Source: CAVUWL01 sp963787415 (GTDB lineage Bacteria > Actinomycetota > Thermoleophilia > Solirubrobacterales > 70-9). Taken from it: a stretch of 64,000 nt of DNA. Both the position numbers and the translations under genes were made by a program. The stretch is from contig CAWBCO010000003.1 in NCBI GenBank assembly GCA_963787415.1, forward strand, positions 930,001 through 994,000. Reading direction: 5' to 3'. Positions 44,845 to 54,110 of the stretch are shown piece after piece. The number at the start of each line of letters is the position of its first letter. The stretch's first letter is position 1. Under the pieces are notes generated by a model. That model was given only the letters and a program-made list of their open reading frames with translations. It searched no databases and was not told the origin of the DNA.

Positions 44845-46038
44845 TTGAGCAACCGCACGTTCGTGATCGGTGTCGGAATGACCAAGTTTGAGAAGCCAGG
44901 GACCAAGGATGGTGACTATCCGGATTGGGCCAAGGAGGCGGGGGAGAGGGCGCTCACCGATGCGGGCATCCCCTATGAGGAAGTCGAGCAGGCCTTCGCC
45001 GGCTATTGCTACGGCGACTCCACCTACGGGCAGCGAGCCCTCTACCAGCTGGGGCTCACCGGAATTCCGGTCGTCAACGTCAACAACAACTGCTCGACCG
45101 GCTCCTCGGCGCTCTTTCTCGCCCGCCAAGCGGTCAAAGGTGGCCTCGCCGACTGCTCATTGGCGATCGGCTTTGAGAAAATGGAGCCAGGCTCGCTTGG
45201 GGTCAAGTACACCGACCGCACCAATGCACTTGACAAGCATGCCTCGCGGATGTTTGAGCTTCGCGACCCCGAAGCCTCACCGCCTGCCCCGCAGATGTTT
45301 GGAAACGCCGGCCGCGACCACATGGAGCGCTTCGGGTCGACCCCCGATCACTTCGCTTGGATCGGCTGGAAGAACCACAAGCACTCGGTCAATAACCCAT
45401 ATGCACAGTTCCAGCAGGAATACTCGCTGGAGGAGATCAAGGCGGCGAAAATGATCCATTCGCCCCTGACCAAGCTGCAGTGCTCACCGACTTCCGACGG
45501 CTCGGCCTGCGCAATCGTGGCTTCGGAGCGCTACGTCGACGACCACGATCTCTGGGACCAGGCAATCGAGATCGTGGGCCAATCGATGGTTACCGACCTC
45601 GCTTCAACCTTCGCCGAGGACACTGATTGCATGAGGATCGTCGGCTCCGACATGTCAAAGCAGGCCGCCAGAATTGCCTACGAAGAGGCCGTGATCGGTC
45701 CCGATGATGTCGATGTCTGCGAGCTGCACGATTGCTTCAGTGCCAACGAGCTGATCAGCTACGAAGCGCTCGGCTTCGCCGAGGAGGGCGAGGGTCACAA
45801 GTTGGTTGAGGATGAAGCGACGACCTATGGGGGCAAGGTCGTGGTCAATCCATCCGGTGGACTGATCTCCAAGGGGCACCCGCTCGGAGCGACTGGACTT
45901 GCGCAGTGCTCGGAGCTGACCTGGCAGCTGAGAGGACGGGCCGATAACCGCCAGGTGGAGGGCGCGAAGGTGGCCCTGCAGCACAACATTGGCCTCGGTG
46001 GCGCCGCGGTGGTCACCGTCTATAAACCGGCAAGCTGA
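44845..46038 (+). CDS. SCP-x-type thiolase / lipid-transfer protein
   Basis: A 397-aa thiolase-fold enzyme acting on CoA thioesters, in families linked to fatty acid or sterol side-chain degradation. It has the nucleophile region NNNCSTGSSALFLARQAV, HDCFSANELISYEALG and NPSGGLISKGHPLGATGLAQ. TTG 44845 is chosen because AAGGAG (44834-44839) stands 5 nt ahead; GTG 44839 would overlap that site. The SDR enzyme behind it fits beta-oxidation-like chemistry. Confidence 0.85.
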   Translation: MSNRTFVIGVGMTKFEKPGTKDGDYPDWAKEAGERALTDAGIPYEEVEQAFAGYCYGDSTYGQRALYQLGLTGIPVVNVNNNCSTGSSALFLARQAVKGGLADCSLAIGFEKMEPGSLGVKYTDRTNALDKHASRMFELRDPEASPPAPQMFGNAGRDHMERFGSTPDHFAWIGWKNHKHSVNNPYAQFQQEYSLEEIKAAKMIHSPLTKLQCSPTSDGSACAIVASERYVDDHDLWDQAIEIVGQSMVTDLASTFAEDTDCMRIVGSDMSKQAARIAYEEAVIGPDDVDVCELHDCFSANELISYEALGFAEEGEGHKLVEDEATTYGGKVVVNPSGGLISKGHPLGATGLAQCSELTWQLRGRADNRQVEGAKVALQHNIGLGGAAVVTVYKPAS

Positions 46039-46065
46039 GTCCCAACCCGGCAAGGAGAAGGCACC

Positions 46066-46950
46066 ATGGCAAAGGAGAGGCGTGAATTGGAGGGTAAGGT
46101 CGTCGCAATCACCGGCGGCGCCCGCGGGATCGGCAAGGCGACGGCGAAGGCGCTCGCAGCCAAAGGGGCGCGAGTTGCGATCGGCGATCTCGACCTGGCG
46201 CTGGCGCAGGAGACGGCTTCCGCACTCGACGCGCCAGCGCTCGCAGCGGCGCTCGACGTCGCCGATCGCGCCTCCTTCAGGCACTTTTTAGATCAGGTCG
46301 AAGGTGATCTGGGGCCGATCGATGTGTTGATCAACAACGCCGGGATCATGCCTGTCACAGCTTTCGCCGAGGAGGATGAGGACTCGATCCAGCGCCAGGT
46401 CAACATCAACCTGCACGGAGTCATCACCGGCACCCAACTGGCGATCGAGAGAATGGCTCCCCGCCACGGTGGCCATATCGTCAACATCGCCTCCCAGGCA
46501 GGCAAGGCGGGCCTTCCGGGGATCGCCACCTACTCGGCCACAAAGCACGGGGTAATCGGGTTGAGCGAGGCGGTGAGGGCCGAGTTGCGCGGCAGTGGGA
46601 TTGAGGTTGCCTGCATTATGCCGACGGTCGTCAACACCGAGCTGACCAGCGGGGTGGGGCAGCGCTGGGTAAAACCGGTCGAGGCCGAGGACGTCGCAAA
46701 CGCCATTGTTGAGACCTTGGAAGTTCCCCGCTTTGACGTCTTCGTGCCACGCGCCAACGGTGCCTTTTACAAAATTCTGTCGCTAATCCCCCGCGGCCCG
46801 CGCGAGGGCCTAGGGCGGTTGATGAAGGTCGACAGGTTGATGACCGACGTCGATCATGGCGCCCGCCGGGCCTATGAGGAGCGCGCCGCCCAGGGCGAGC
46901 TCGAGCTCGGGGCAGAGATTGAGGAAGCGCCGCAGCGAAACGCCGCCTGA
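46066..46950 (+). CDS. Short-chain dehydrogenase/reductase
   Basis: A 294-aa NAD(P)-dependent oxidoreductase. Rossmann motif TGGARGIGKATAKAL, NNAGIMPV, the catalytic S..YxxxK set in NIASQAGKAGLPGIATYSATKHG. The C-terminal extension after about 240 is longer than in minimal SDRs. AAGGAGAAGG precedes ATG 46066. Probably in one unit with the thiolase; substrate unknown. Confidence 0.88.
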   Translation: MAKERRELEGKVVAITGGARGIGKATAKALAAKGARVAIGDLDLALAQETASALDAPALAAALDVADRASFRHFLDQVEGDLGPIDVLINNAGIMPVTAFAEEDEDSIQRQVNINLHGVITGTQLAIERMAPRHGGHIVNIASQAGKAGLPGIATYSATKHGVIGLSEAVRAELRGSGIEVACIMPTVVNTELTSGVGQRWVKPVEAEDVANAIVETLEVPRFDVFVPRANGAFYKILSLIPRGPREGLGRLMKVDRLMTDVDHGARRAYEERAAQGELELGAEIEEAPQRNAA

Positions 46951-46963
46951 GCGCCGCTCGGGC

Positions 46964-48877
46964 TCAGGCCGGCTGTACGGTGAGCGGCGCCGGAGGAGAT
47001 TTCAGGGAGAGGGGATTCTCCCCGTCGCCGCCTTCGACGATCACTCGACATGGTCGGTGGGCGAGGATGTAGCGGGTAGTCGGCCCCAGCAGCCGCTCAT
47101 TGGATGGAGCATGCTCGGTGCTGATGTAGATCAGATCGGAACCACGTTCTCGCGCCTCCTCAACGATTGCCCGGCCTGGATTGCGAGTTCTTATCAGCTT
47201 GACCCTGACCTTGAGGCCGCGTGAGCGAGCCTGCAGACGAGCGATGTCAAGCGCACAGCGCGCCTCATACTCCTGCTCCTCAAAACCCTCCGGCAGCTCG
47301 TGCTCGGTGGGTACCTGGAGGACGTAGAGGGCCTCGACGAAGGCATCTGGATCGACCACTGCACCAGCGCGCCGCATCGCGTCGGCATCTATATCGGTGC
47401 CAAAGATCGGCACCAGAGCCGAGCGATAGGAAACCTCGAGGAAGCCCAGGGGACGCTCTGCACGACGTACCCGCTGCAAGGCGCGGGGATCGATTCCCAG
47501 GTGGCGTCGGTAAAGCAGGTAGCCGATCAGGCCCAGTCCGATCCAGGCGGTGCCGATGATCCGAGCCTCCGCATGCAAGACGATCACCGAGATGAACGCC
47601 GCTCCGGTTCCGATCGCTCCAAAGACGGCCGTCATGGGAATGTCGGCGCCTTTCCAGCGCACGTTCCAGGGGGCTCGATAGGGCCGGTAGAGGTCAGGCT
47701 GCTTGCGCCTTAAGGCGATGATCGAGAGATGAGCGATGGTGAAAGAGAGCATCGCGCCGAAGCTGTAGAGGTTGCCGAGGAAGTTTGTGTTGCCGGGCAG
47801 CACCAAGACGATGGCGATCACGGAGAAGAAGAGAATCGTGAACCACGGAGTGTGAAAGCGCGGATGCAGGCGGGCGAACAGTCCGGGAAGCTGGCGGTGC
47901 TCGGCCAGCGACCACGAAAGGCGGGAGATCCCGATCATTCCGGCGTTGGTGGCGATCAGCAAGATGGTGGCCGCGAGGGCGCCGACGTAGTACTGCGCCC
48001 CCGTCGCCAGGGCGCCGTGAAAGTTAAGCGCGGAGACGATCCCAAGTACAGGATCGTTGCTATAGGTGGTTCCCAATGCCGTGCTGTAGTGCCCCGCCGC
48101 GTTCTGGGTGACCGGCAGCGCGGAGAGGGCCACGATCGAGATCCCCGCATAGATCGCGAGCACCGCGATCAGAACTGTGTTGACGGCTTTTGGCACTTGC
48201 TCGCCGGGGTCATGGGCCTCCTCAGCCATATTGGAGACGGTCTCGATTCCCGTATAGGCGAGCATCGAGATCGAGACCGCGAAGATCAACTGGGAGAGGC
48301 TTGGGGCGACGCCGAGGTGAACCTGGTTGATCAGCACGCTGGGATGCAAGACGAGCACTGCACCCAGTCCGATCAAGAAAATCTGGGTGCAGAGGTCGAG
48401 CACGGCAAGGGCGATATTCAGCTTCGCCGACTCGCCGAGGCCGCGGATATTGATCAGCGCCAAAAAGACGATGACCGCGACGCCGCCGATCACATCGCCG
48501 GGAGCGTGGCTCAGGGCGGGGAAGAATGCCCCGAGGTAGTGGGGGACGAAAAAGGCGCTGATCGCGATCGTCAGGATGTAGTCGAGGGAGAGGCCCCAGC
48601 CGGCGATGAAGGAGACGACCTCGTTGAAGGCGTGACGGGCAAAGGAGGAGGAGCCGCCGGCCTCCGGAAACATCGCCGCCCCCTCGGCATAGGTCTTTGC
48701 GGTGAGAGCGAAGAGCCCCCCAGCAAACATGAAGACCACCGGTGTGAGGCCGAGCGCGTGAGCGGCAACCAGGCCGAGTGCGTAGTAGATCGAGGAACCG
48801 ACGTTGCCATAGGCAGTCGCAAACAGGCCCGGCACCCCAACCGTTTTGCGCAGCCCCCGTGTCTTCAGTTGCGCCAT
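46964..48877 (-). CDS. APC-superfamily transporter with C-terminal soluble (Usp-like) domain
   Basis: A 637-aa protein. Residues 1-470 hold about 12 membrane helices of the APC fold (TAYGNVGSSIYYALGLVAAHALG, GIETVSNMAEEAHDPG, ATNAGMIGISRLSWSLAEHRQLP). Residues about 490-637 form a cytoplasmic alpha/beta domain with two universal-stress-like stretches (ALYVLQVPTEHELP, then GSDLIYISTEH and LAHRPCRVIVEGG). It is the third gene of a unit with KdpD/KdpE-like proteins, so a potassium role is possible; an amino acid role is equally consistent with the fold. ATG 48877 lies 4 nt behind the kdpE stop. Confidence 0.8.
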   Translation of the reverse strand: MAQLKTRGLRKTVGVPGLFATAYGNVGSSIYYALGLVAAHALGLTPVVFMFAGGLFALTAKTYAEGAAMFPEAGGSSSFARHAFNEVVSFIAGWGLSLDYILTIAISAFFVPHYLGAFFPALSHAPGDVIGGVAVIVFLALINIRGLGESAKLNIALAVLDLCTQIFLIGLGAVLVLHPSVLINQVHLGVAPSLSQLIFAVSISMLAYTGIETVSNMAEEAHDPGEQVPKAVNTVLIAVLAIYAGISIVALSALPVTQNAAGHYSTALGTTYSNDPVLGIVSALNFHGALATGAQYYVGALAATILLIATNAGMIGISRLSWSLAEHRQLPGLFARLHPRFHTPWFTILFFSVIAIVLVLPGNTNFLGNLYSFGAMLSFTIAHLSIIALRRKQPDLYRPYRAPWNVRWKGADIPMTAVFGAIGTGAAFISVIVLHAEARIIGTAWIGLGLIGYLLYRRHLGIDPRALQRVRRAERPLGFLEVSYRSALVPIFGTDIDADAMRRAGAVVDPDAFVEALYVLQVPTEHELPEGFEEQEYEARCALDIARLQARSRGLKVRVKLIRTRNPGRAIVEEARERGSDLIYISTEHAPSNERLLGPTTRYILAHRPCRVIVEGGDGENPLSLKSPPAPLTVQPA

Positions 48878-48881
48878 CGGC

Positions 48882-49568
48882 TCAGGCGGCGAATCTATAT
48901 CCGACACCCGGGTCGGTGCGTATCAGGCGCTCACCCACCGCCGGTTCAACCTTGCGGCGCAGGTTGGCCACGTGGGTGCGCAGGGTCGCCGTATCCTCGC
49001 CGTAGGCGGGCCCCCAGACCTCGGTGAGAAGCGCCCTGTGGGTCATCAGCCTGCCGCGGTTTCGGATCAGTGTCCGCAGCAGGCCGAACTCGGTCGGAGT
49101 GAGGTGAATCCGCTCGCCATTGCGAGAGACCGACTGAGCCACCAGGTCGACCCGCAGGCCATCTACCTCGACGCTCAGGTCCTCATCAGCACCGGGGGCG
49201 CGGCGCATCGCGGCCCTCAGCCGCGCCACCAGCTCCCTGGGTCCAAATGGCTTGGTCACGTAATCGTCGGCGCCGGCCTCCAAGGCCCTTACCTTCTGCT
49301 CCTCCTCCCCGACCGCAGAGAGGACCAGAATCGGCATCTCACTCCAGGAGCGAAGCTGGCGGCAGACCTCGACCCCGTCGCCGTCGGGGAGGATCAGGTC
49401 AATGATCGCCGCGTCGGGATGGCTCACAGCGGCGGCGTCGAGCGCCTCGCCCGCAGTTTCGGCGCCGGTTGTTTCAAAACCGGCCTCACGCAAGATCACC
49501 TTGAGCGCACGAAGGATCTGGGGCTCATCGTCACAGACCAGGATCGAACCACCGCTGGGGCTGCTCAC
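48882..49568 (-). CDS. KdpE-like OmpR-family response regulator
   Basis: A 228-aa two-component regulator. The receiver domain (1-120) has SILVCDDEPQILRALKVILREAGFE, phospho-acceptor Asp in IIDLILPDGDGVEVC, and the KPFGPRELVARLRAAMRR end. The DNA-binding winged helix (about 130-228) has LTPTEFGLLRTLIRNRGRLMTHRALL and LRTHVANLRRKVEP, as in KdpE. GTG 49568 overlaps the kinase stop (GTGA). It probably controls the transporter gene behind it. Confidence 0.88.
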   Translation of the reverse strand: MSSPSGGSILVCDDEPQILRALKVILREAGFETTGAETAGEALDAAAVSHPDAAIIDLILPDGDGVEVCRQLRSWSEMPILVLSAVGEEEQKVRALEAGADDYVTKPFGPRELVARLRAAMRRAPGADEDLSVEVDGLRVDLVAQSVSRNGERIHLTPTEFGLLRTLIRNRGRLMTHRALLTEVWGPAYGEDTATLRTHVANLRRKVEPAVGERLIRTDPGVGYRFAA

Positions 49569-50770
49569 CCGATCTCCCCGGCAAGGGCCGTGGGGGGCGA
49601 GTGGGCGAGCTCCAGCGGCATCTCGATCACGAAGGTGCTGCCCTGGCCGGGCACGGACTCCGCCCACACGCGACCGCCGTTTACCTCAACAAGACCGCGT
49701 ACGATCGCAAGGCCCAGCCCCGCGCCCTCGTGGCGATGCTGATCGGCCGCTTGATAGAAGGGCTCAAACACATGCTCGAGCTCACCCGGAGTGATTCCGG
49801 GGCCGCGGTCGACGACCCTGATCACGATTCGGTCCGCAAGCGCGCGGCCTCGTATGAGGGACTGCTCTCCGGCGGAGTAGCGGATCGCATTCTCGAGCAG
49901 ATTCGATAGGGCTCGCTCGAGCTGGGCCGAGTCGGCGCGGATGAAGGGGAGGTCTCGATCCAGCGAGACGCTCACCAACCCGCCGCGCTCGCCCAGATCC
50001 TCAACCGCTGCTGCGACCACCTCCTCGATCGAGCACCAATCAGACCGTGGCTGAGCCTGACCCGCTTCGAGTCGGGAAAGATCTAGCAACTTCTCGACCA
50101 GACCGGCGAGCCGCGCCGCCTCCACGGTTACTGCGGTTGCGAGGCCGATTCGATCGTTCGCCTCGATCCGCTCTGAGGTAAGCGCCTCGCCGGCGGCGAT
50201 AATCGCGGTCAGCGGCGATCGCAGGTCGTGGGAAACGGTGCGCAGCAGAGCCGTCTTCATCTCGTCGCTGCGGCGCAGAGCCTCGGTCTCGATCGTCACC
50301 TTCTGCAGGCGTTCGGAATCGGCGAGAAGCGCGGAGGCCACCTGCTCGGCCGCCGTCGCTTCGCGCCGACGCCGCTCCGCCTCGCGGGCTCTACCGCGCG
50401 ACTGCTCAGCCAGGGAACTGGCGAGTAAAGCGACGATCAAGAAGACGACCAGCGCAACCCAGTTCTCACTCTTTGCGATATCGAAGGTACCGGTGGGGGG
50501 GATGTGGAAGAAATTGAACGCGATCGCGCTGCTTAGCGAGGTGAAGAGACCGCACCAAAGCCCGTAATAGGTGGAGACGACGAGCACTCCAAGTATGTAG
50601 ATGACGCCGTTGGAAGCCGCCGGTGTGATCTGACTGAGCGGATAAAGCAGTCCGGTGCAAACTGTGACGACGAGAAGTGAGACCGTGAGGCCTAGGACGG
50701 GGGAGCTGCGGGGTGAAGATTCGCCGATCGGATCAAATGCCTCAGCCACGATCTGAGCGTACTCTCGCAC
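49565..50770 (-). CDS. KdpD-like sensor histidine kinase without the N-terminal Kdp/Usp region
   Basis: A 401-aa membrane kinase. Four helices of the DUF4118 type (about 25-120, with FNFFHIPPTGTFDI) are followed by a coiled coil, the H box SHDLRSPLTAI, and an ATPase domain with NLLENAIRYS, DRGPGITPGE and GAGLGLAIVRGLVEVNGG. Full-length KdpD has about 400 more N-terminal residues (KdpD and Usp domains); they are absent here, while the co-transcribed transporter carries a Usp-like domain. GTG 50770 is preceded by GGAGAGGGAGC, a good ribosome site. Confidence 0.87.
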   Translation of the reverse strand: MREYAQIVAEAFDPIGESSPRSSPVLGLTVSLLVVTVCTGLLYPLSQITPAASNGVIYILGVLVVSTYYGLWCGLFTSLSSAIAFNFFHIPPTGTFDIAKSENWVALVVFLIVALLASSLAEQSRGRAREAERRRREATAAEQVASALLADSERLQKVTIETEALRRSDEMKTALLRTVSHDLRSPLTAIIAAGEALTSERIEANDRIGLATAVTVEAARLAGLVEKLLDLSRLEAGQAQPRSDWCSIEEVVAAAVEDLGERGGLVSVSLDRDLPFIRADSAQLERALSNLLENAIRYSAGEQSLIRGRALADRIVIRVVDRGPGITPGELEHVFEPFYQAADQHRHEGAGLGLAIVRGLVEVNGGRVWAESVPGQGSTFVIEMPLELAHSPPTALAGEIG

Positions 50771-50794
50771 GCTCCCTCTCCGCCCCCAAGGCGC

Positions 50795-50800
50795 TACGTT
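50795..50800 (+). promoter_or_regulatory. -10-like hexamer of the methyltransferase gene
   Basis: TACGTT, 7 nt, ATG 50808; inside the 37-bp gap to the divergent kinase gene. Confidence 0.35.
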
Positions 50801-50807
50801 CTTATCG

Positions 50808-51452
50808 ATGAGAGGGGTTTATGACGCCACCTGGGGACGCGCCTTTAGCGCGATCTATGATCGCGGATTGCAGGCCAGCGAACGCGCCGGCCTGCGCCGG
50901 ATGCGGCGCGAACTCCTGAGCGCGGCGCAGGGTCAGACCCTGGAGCTTGGCGCGGGGACCGGTGCCAACCTCGCTCTTTATCCCGAGCAAGTCGCTGAGT
51001 TGTTTCTGCTCGAGCCCGACAAGCATATGGTGCGCAGACTTCGCTCTAAACTACGCCGCGATCCGCGACCGCGCAGCGAGGTCGTGCGGGCAAGTGCAGA
51101 AGCCGTGCCATTCGCTGATTCCAGCTTCGACACCGCGGTCTTCACCTTGGCCCTGTGCACGATTCCCGATCCCTCCGCAGCGCTAGCCGAGGTCGCCAGG
51201 GTTCTGCGCCCCGGAGGGCGGATGCTGTTCCTAGAGCATGTCCGCTCCGAAGATCGACGGGAGGCACGCTGGCAAGACCGCCTTGAGGGACTCTGGTACT
51301 TCTTCGGGGACGGCTGCCACTGCAATCGTGACACCGTAGCCACGATCGAGTCCTCGCCGCTACAGCTCGAGAAAGTTGAGCGAGACCAGCTACCGAAGGG
51401 CCTTTTCCTTGTCAGACCGCTGAGACGCGGAAGTGCTGTTTTGCCGAGCTGA
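50808..51452 (+). CDS. Class I SAM-dependent methyltransferase
   Basis: A 214-aa methyltransferase. Motif I TLELGAGTGANLALY, acidic loop LEPDKHMVRRL, FDTAVFTLALCTIPDPSAALAEVARVLRPGGRMLFLEHV. The pattern fits the UbiE/phospholipid N-methyltransferase-like and METTL7-like group. Substrate unknown. Divergent from the kdpD-like gene. Confidence 0.82.
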   Translation: MRGVYDATWGRAFSAIYDRGLQASERAGLRRMRRELLSAAQGQTLELGAGTGANLALYPEQVAELFLLEPDKHMVRRLRSKLRRDPRPRSEVVRASAEAVPFADSSFDTAVFTLALCTIPDPSAALAEVARVLRPGGRMLFLEHVRSEDRREARWQDRLEGLWYFFGDGCHCNRDTVATIESSPLQLEKVERDQLPKGLFLVRPLRRGSAVLPS

Positions 51453-51782
51453 CCGATTCATGGCGCAGCCGTTTAGTTCGTCCACCAGCGCCCGACGGAA
51501 ATCCAAAGCCAATGCACGATAATGGTGGTTATGTCAACTCGAAGTAAAATCTAGGTGATTAGACACCCCCGACCGCATCGCCGCACGCTTGCCAGCGGAG
51601 CCAGATCGAGTCATATGGGAGTGCCAAGGCCACCATCCCAGCTGTGCATCGCCAGCGTCATCGCCGATTCAGGACTTGCTGCATGGCCAAATCAAGCGAA
51701 GCTCGGCAGCCTCGCCGGCCAAAAATGGCGTGCTCAACAGCTCCCATTGCAGATCGCATTGGTCTAGATCTCGGTGTCCGTC
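51453..51782. other. 330-bp region without a convincing gene
   Basis: Slightly AT-richer than its surroundings. On plus, TAAAAT (51545-51550) precedes a GTG-started 70-codon frame (51555-51767) of unconvincing composition. On minus there is TTGACA (51532-51537) without a matching -10. No hairpin terminator or RNA recognised. Confidence 0.4.
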
Positions 51783-52556
51783 CTAGCTGGCGTTCTTGAT
51801 CGATTCTTCGAGAGATTCGGCCGAGCCCGGGGTTCCCAGGGTTTCCAGGCCCTTGGTACCCGGACCCTTGACGGCGAAGGACGGGGTGCCGGTGAAGCCG
51901 AGGGTTTCCGCCTCGGCGGTCGTGCTCGCGACTTTATTTAGGAGAGCCTTGCTCTTTCGTTCCGTATTCCATTTGGCCAGGTCGGGGACCGCCGCTCCCT
52001 TGGCGATCGATTCGTTGAATGCCGAGGTGGCGTAGCCGGAGTCCTCCTCGCCCTGGTTTCGGTAAAAGAGCTCGATGTAGTTCCAGCCTCGACCCTGCTT
52101 GCCGGCAGCGAGCGCCGCAGCTCCCGAAGGCGTCGATTGGGGACCGATGATCGTGAAGTTGCGAAATTCGACCTTGGCCTTGCCGCTTTTGATCGGGCCT
52201 TCGATGATCTGCGGCAGGACCTGTTCTGAATAGGCCTTACAGACCGGGCACTGCAGGTCTCCGTACTCATAGAGGATCACCTTGGCCTTTGGGTCGCCGA
52301 GCGTCGTGCCTTCTTGCGGGATGCCCGCCAGCAGCTTGTCGACCACGCCAATGTCTTCGAGGTTGGAGCTGCCACCGCTGTTTTGGTTCTCGCTGATCAC
52401 GATCAGCACGGCGACGGCGACAATCGCCAAAAAGACCGCGGCGCTGCCGAGTTGGATCAGGCGGCGACGGCGTGCGTTCAGTTTTGCATCAGCAGCCTCT
52501 CGTTCGAGCCGGTGGGCGCGAAGTCGCTCTCTCTCCTGATCGCGTTTGTTGGTCAT
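51783..52556 (-). CDS. Membrane-anchored DsbA-like thioredoxin-fold oxidoreductase
   Basis: A 257-aa protein that forms disulfides in exported proteins. A charged N-terminus and one membrane helix (about 36-57) are followed by a thioredoxin-fold domain with active site DLQCPVCKAY and the cis-Pro loop GFTGTPSFAVKG. ATG 52556 overlaps the VKOR stop (ATGA), so the pair is coupled; VKOR would reoxidise this protein. Longer in-frame starts overlap VKOR and are rejected. Confidence 0.9.
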   Translation of the reverse strand: MTNKRDQERERLRAHRLEREAADAKLNARRRRLIQLGSAAVFLAIVAVAVLIVISENQNSGGSSNLEDIGVVDKLLAGIPQEGTTLGDPKAKVILYEYGDLQCPVCKAYSEQVLPQIIEGPIKSGKAKVEFRNFTIIGPQSTPSGAAALAAGKQGRGWNYIELFYRNQGEEDSGYATSAFNESIAKGAAVPDLAKWNTERKSKALLNKVASTTAEAETLGFTGTPSFAVKGPGTKGLETLGTPGSAESLEESIKNAS

Positions 52557-53038
52557 GCATCCTCCGGTTCGGTTGAGGTTGGTCTGTGCCCGCCGCGATC
52601 GCCTCGATCGACTTCGATTCCCCCGTAGGTGATGAGGCGGGTTGCGTTGAGGACGAAGAGGGCCGTCATCAGCACGGCGCTCCCCACGCACCATTGGCAG
52701 ATCGCGTGGATCCTAAACAGCTCCAGATAAGTCAGGTAGACGCTGAACCCAAAGCCGACCAGCGAGAGGGCAAAGCCCCCAAAGCGCCCGAGATCTCCCC
52801 GGGTGAGGGCGGTTGCGAGAATCAGCAGGTATCCGATGATTCCGAAGTCCGCAACGTTGATCCCGAGGATGTGGGAGTAGGAGCTGCTGGCGACCGTCTC
52901 ACAGCCTCCGCCGCCCGCCAGGCAAACCGGAGCTCCCCGACTCGCGTCAGCTATAGCGATATAGCTGGCAACGCCGATCCCGACTGCAGCTATTGCAGCG
53001 ATCACCCGACGCAGTGTGAACTCGGCTGGAGGCTTCAT
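52553..53038 (-). CDS. Vitamin K epoxide reductase family protein
   Basis: A 161-aa quinone-linked membrane oxidoreductase replacing DsbB in actinobacteria. Four hydrophobic segments; outer cysteine pair about CLAGGGGC and the catalytic CQWC in IHAICQWCVGSA. ATG 53038 is chosen; TACCTT (minus strand 53048-53053) lies 9 nt upstream. ATG 53044 is an alternative. Confidence 0.9.
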   Translation of the reverse strand: MKPPAEFTLRRVIAAIAAVGIGVASYIAIADASRGAPVCLAGGGGCETVASSSYSHILGINVADFGIIGYLLILATALTRGDLGRFGGFALSLVGFGFSVYLTYLELFRIHAICQWCVGSAVLMTALFVLNATRLITYGGIEVDRGDRGGHRPTSTEPEDA

Positions 53039-53255
53039 CGGCATCGAAAGGTACGCGACCGCGCGGGCGCTCGCTACGCTCGGTCACCTCTGTTGGGTTC
53101 AGCACCCGCTCTGAACACGGCCGGCACCCCTGTCCGATCGCGATCGCGGGTCGTCCGCTGGCCAAGTTCAGATGGATTTGGCCAGCGGATCCGAGCTGGT
53201 GAGCGCCTTGCGGGATTCATCCTTGTCGATCCATCATTGCGGGCTTTCTGAAACG

Positions 53256-54110
53256 CTAGTTGAAGCGCTCGAGGACGTCCGGTTGCTTGCAGAAGGCGAC
53301 GATCTCGCGCGAGAGCTTGCCTCCCTGCCAGGCTAGCGGTGAGCTGCCCGCCGCCTCACAGATCATCCTCGACCGGGGTATCGATTCCTCATAAGCGGCG
53401 GCCACCTTGTAGGGGTGGCCGGGGTCTGCCTCATCGCGGCTGGCCACCACCAGGGTCGGAGCCTCGATCTGCGCGAGGCTTTGCAACGAATCAAACGGTC
53501 GCGATCGCGGCACCTGGCGTAGCGCCTCGACCAGGGCCTGGGGGTGGCGGTGAAGCAAGATCCGCGCTCGTGTGAAGCCGAGCACCGTCTCACGCCAGGC
53601 CGGATCGATCCCCTGTTCGCGAGCGATGTAGTCAACGAAGCCATCGACGCCGCCCTCCTCAAGTGCCGTCGCGAGACCGTCCCAGAAACGCAGGGAATCG
53701 GCGCTGATCGCGCCGGCGTAGACGGGTCCGATCACGACCAGCCCCGCTACCCTCGCCGGATTGGCAAGCGCGTAGGCGACGGCGGTGTGGGAGCCCATCG
53801 AGTGACCGGCCAAGACGATCGGTCCCTCCCCCGCCTTCGCCGCCACCACCAGCTCCAGATCGGCGACCATCTCCGGGTATCCATAACCCGCCGAGACCGG
53901 GGCGGGGTCGCTCTCGCCGTGACCCCGGGCGTCATAGCTGATCACCCTATGACCGGCGCGCTCGACCGCCCGCGAACCGTGAATCACGTAACGGCGGGTG
54001 GCCGTTATCCCGTGGCAGAGAACTACCGCGGGGCCCTCCCCCACGCTTTCGCCGCGGATCGTCGGGAACTCTCCGACGCTGAACTGAACCGGCCCGGGCG
54101 CCGGATGCAT
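53256..54110 (-). CDS. Alpha/beta hydrolase-fold protein, catalytic His apparently missing
   Basis: A 284-aa protein with the oxyanion motif LCHGITATRR, ARGHGESDPAP and nucleophile elbow AGHSMGS (Ser104). The acid is probably in SRDEADPGHP. The place of the catalytic His, normally AGH near the C-terminus, reads EAAGSSPLAWQGG, so Ser replaces His. Activity is doubtful unless another His serves. ATG 54110 overlaps the peroxiredoxin stop (ATGA), so it is the second gene of that unit. Confidence 0.8.
   Translation of the reverse strand: MHPAPGPVQFSVGEFPTIRGESVGEGPAVVLCHGITATRRYVIHGSRAVERAGHRVISYDARGHGESDPAPVSAGYGYPEMVADLELVVAAKAGEGPIVLAGHSMGSHTAVAYALANPARVAGLVVIGPVYAGAISADSLRFWDGLATALEEGGVDGFVDYIAREQGIDPAWRETVLGFTRARILLHRHPQALVEALRQVPRSRPFDSLQSLAQIEAPTLVVASRDEADPGHPYKVAAAYEESIPRSRMICEAAGSSPLAWQGGKLSREIVAFCKQPDVLERFN

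Noticed and set aside
46964..48877. Calling the APC transporter KimA
   Set aside because: The layout is similar, but membrane-helix motifs differ from Bacillus KimA, and no c-di-AMP riboswitch precedes this operon. Only a potassium link by context is kept.
47729..49027. A 432-codon plus-strand open frame
   Set aside because: It lies antisense to the APC transporter and kdpE-like genes, which show clear domains. Its composition (runs of Arg, Asp, Glu, His) is that of a GC-rich shadow frame.
51532..51537. TTGACA on the minus strand as a promoter
   Set aside because: No acceptable -10 lies 15-19 bp downstream and no gene starts behind it.
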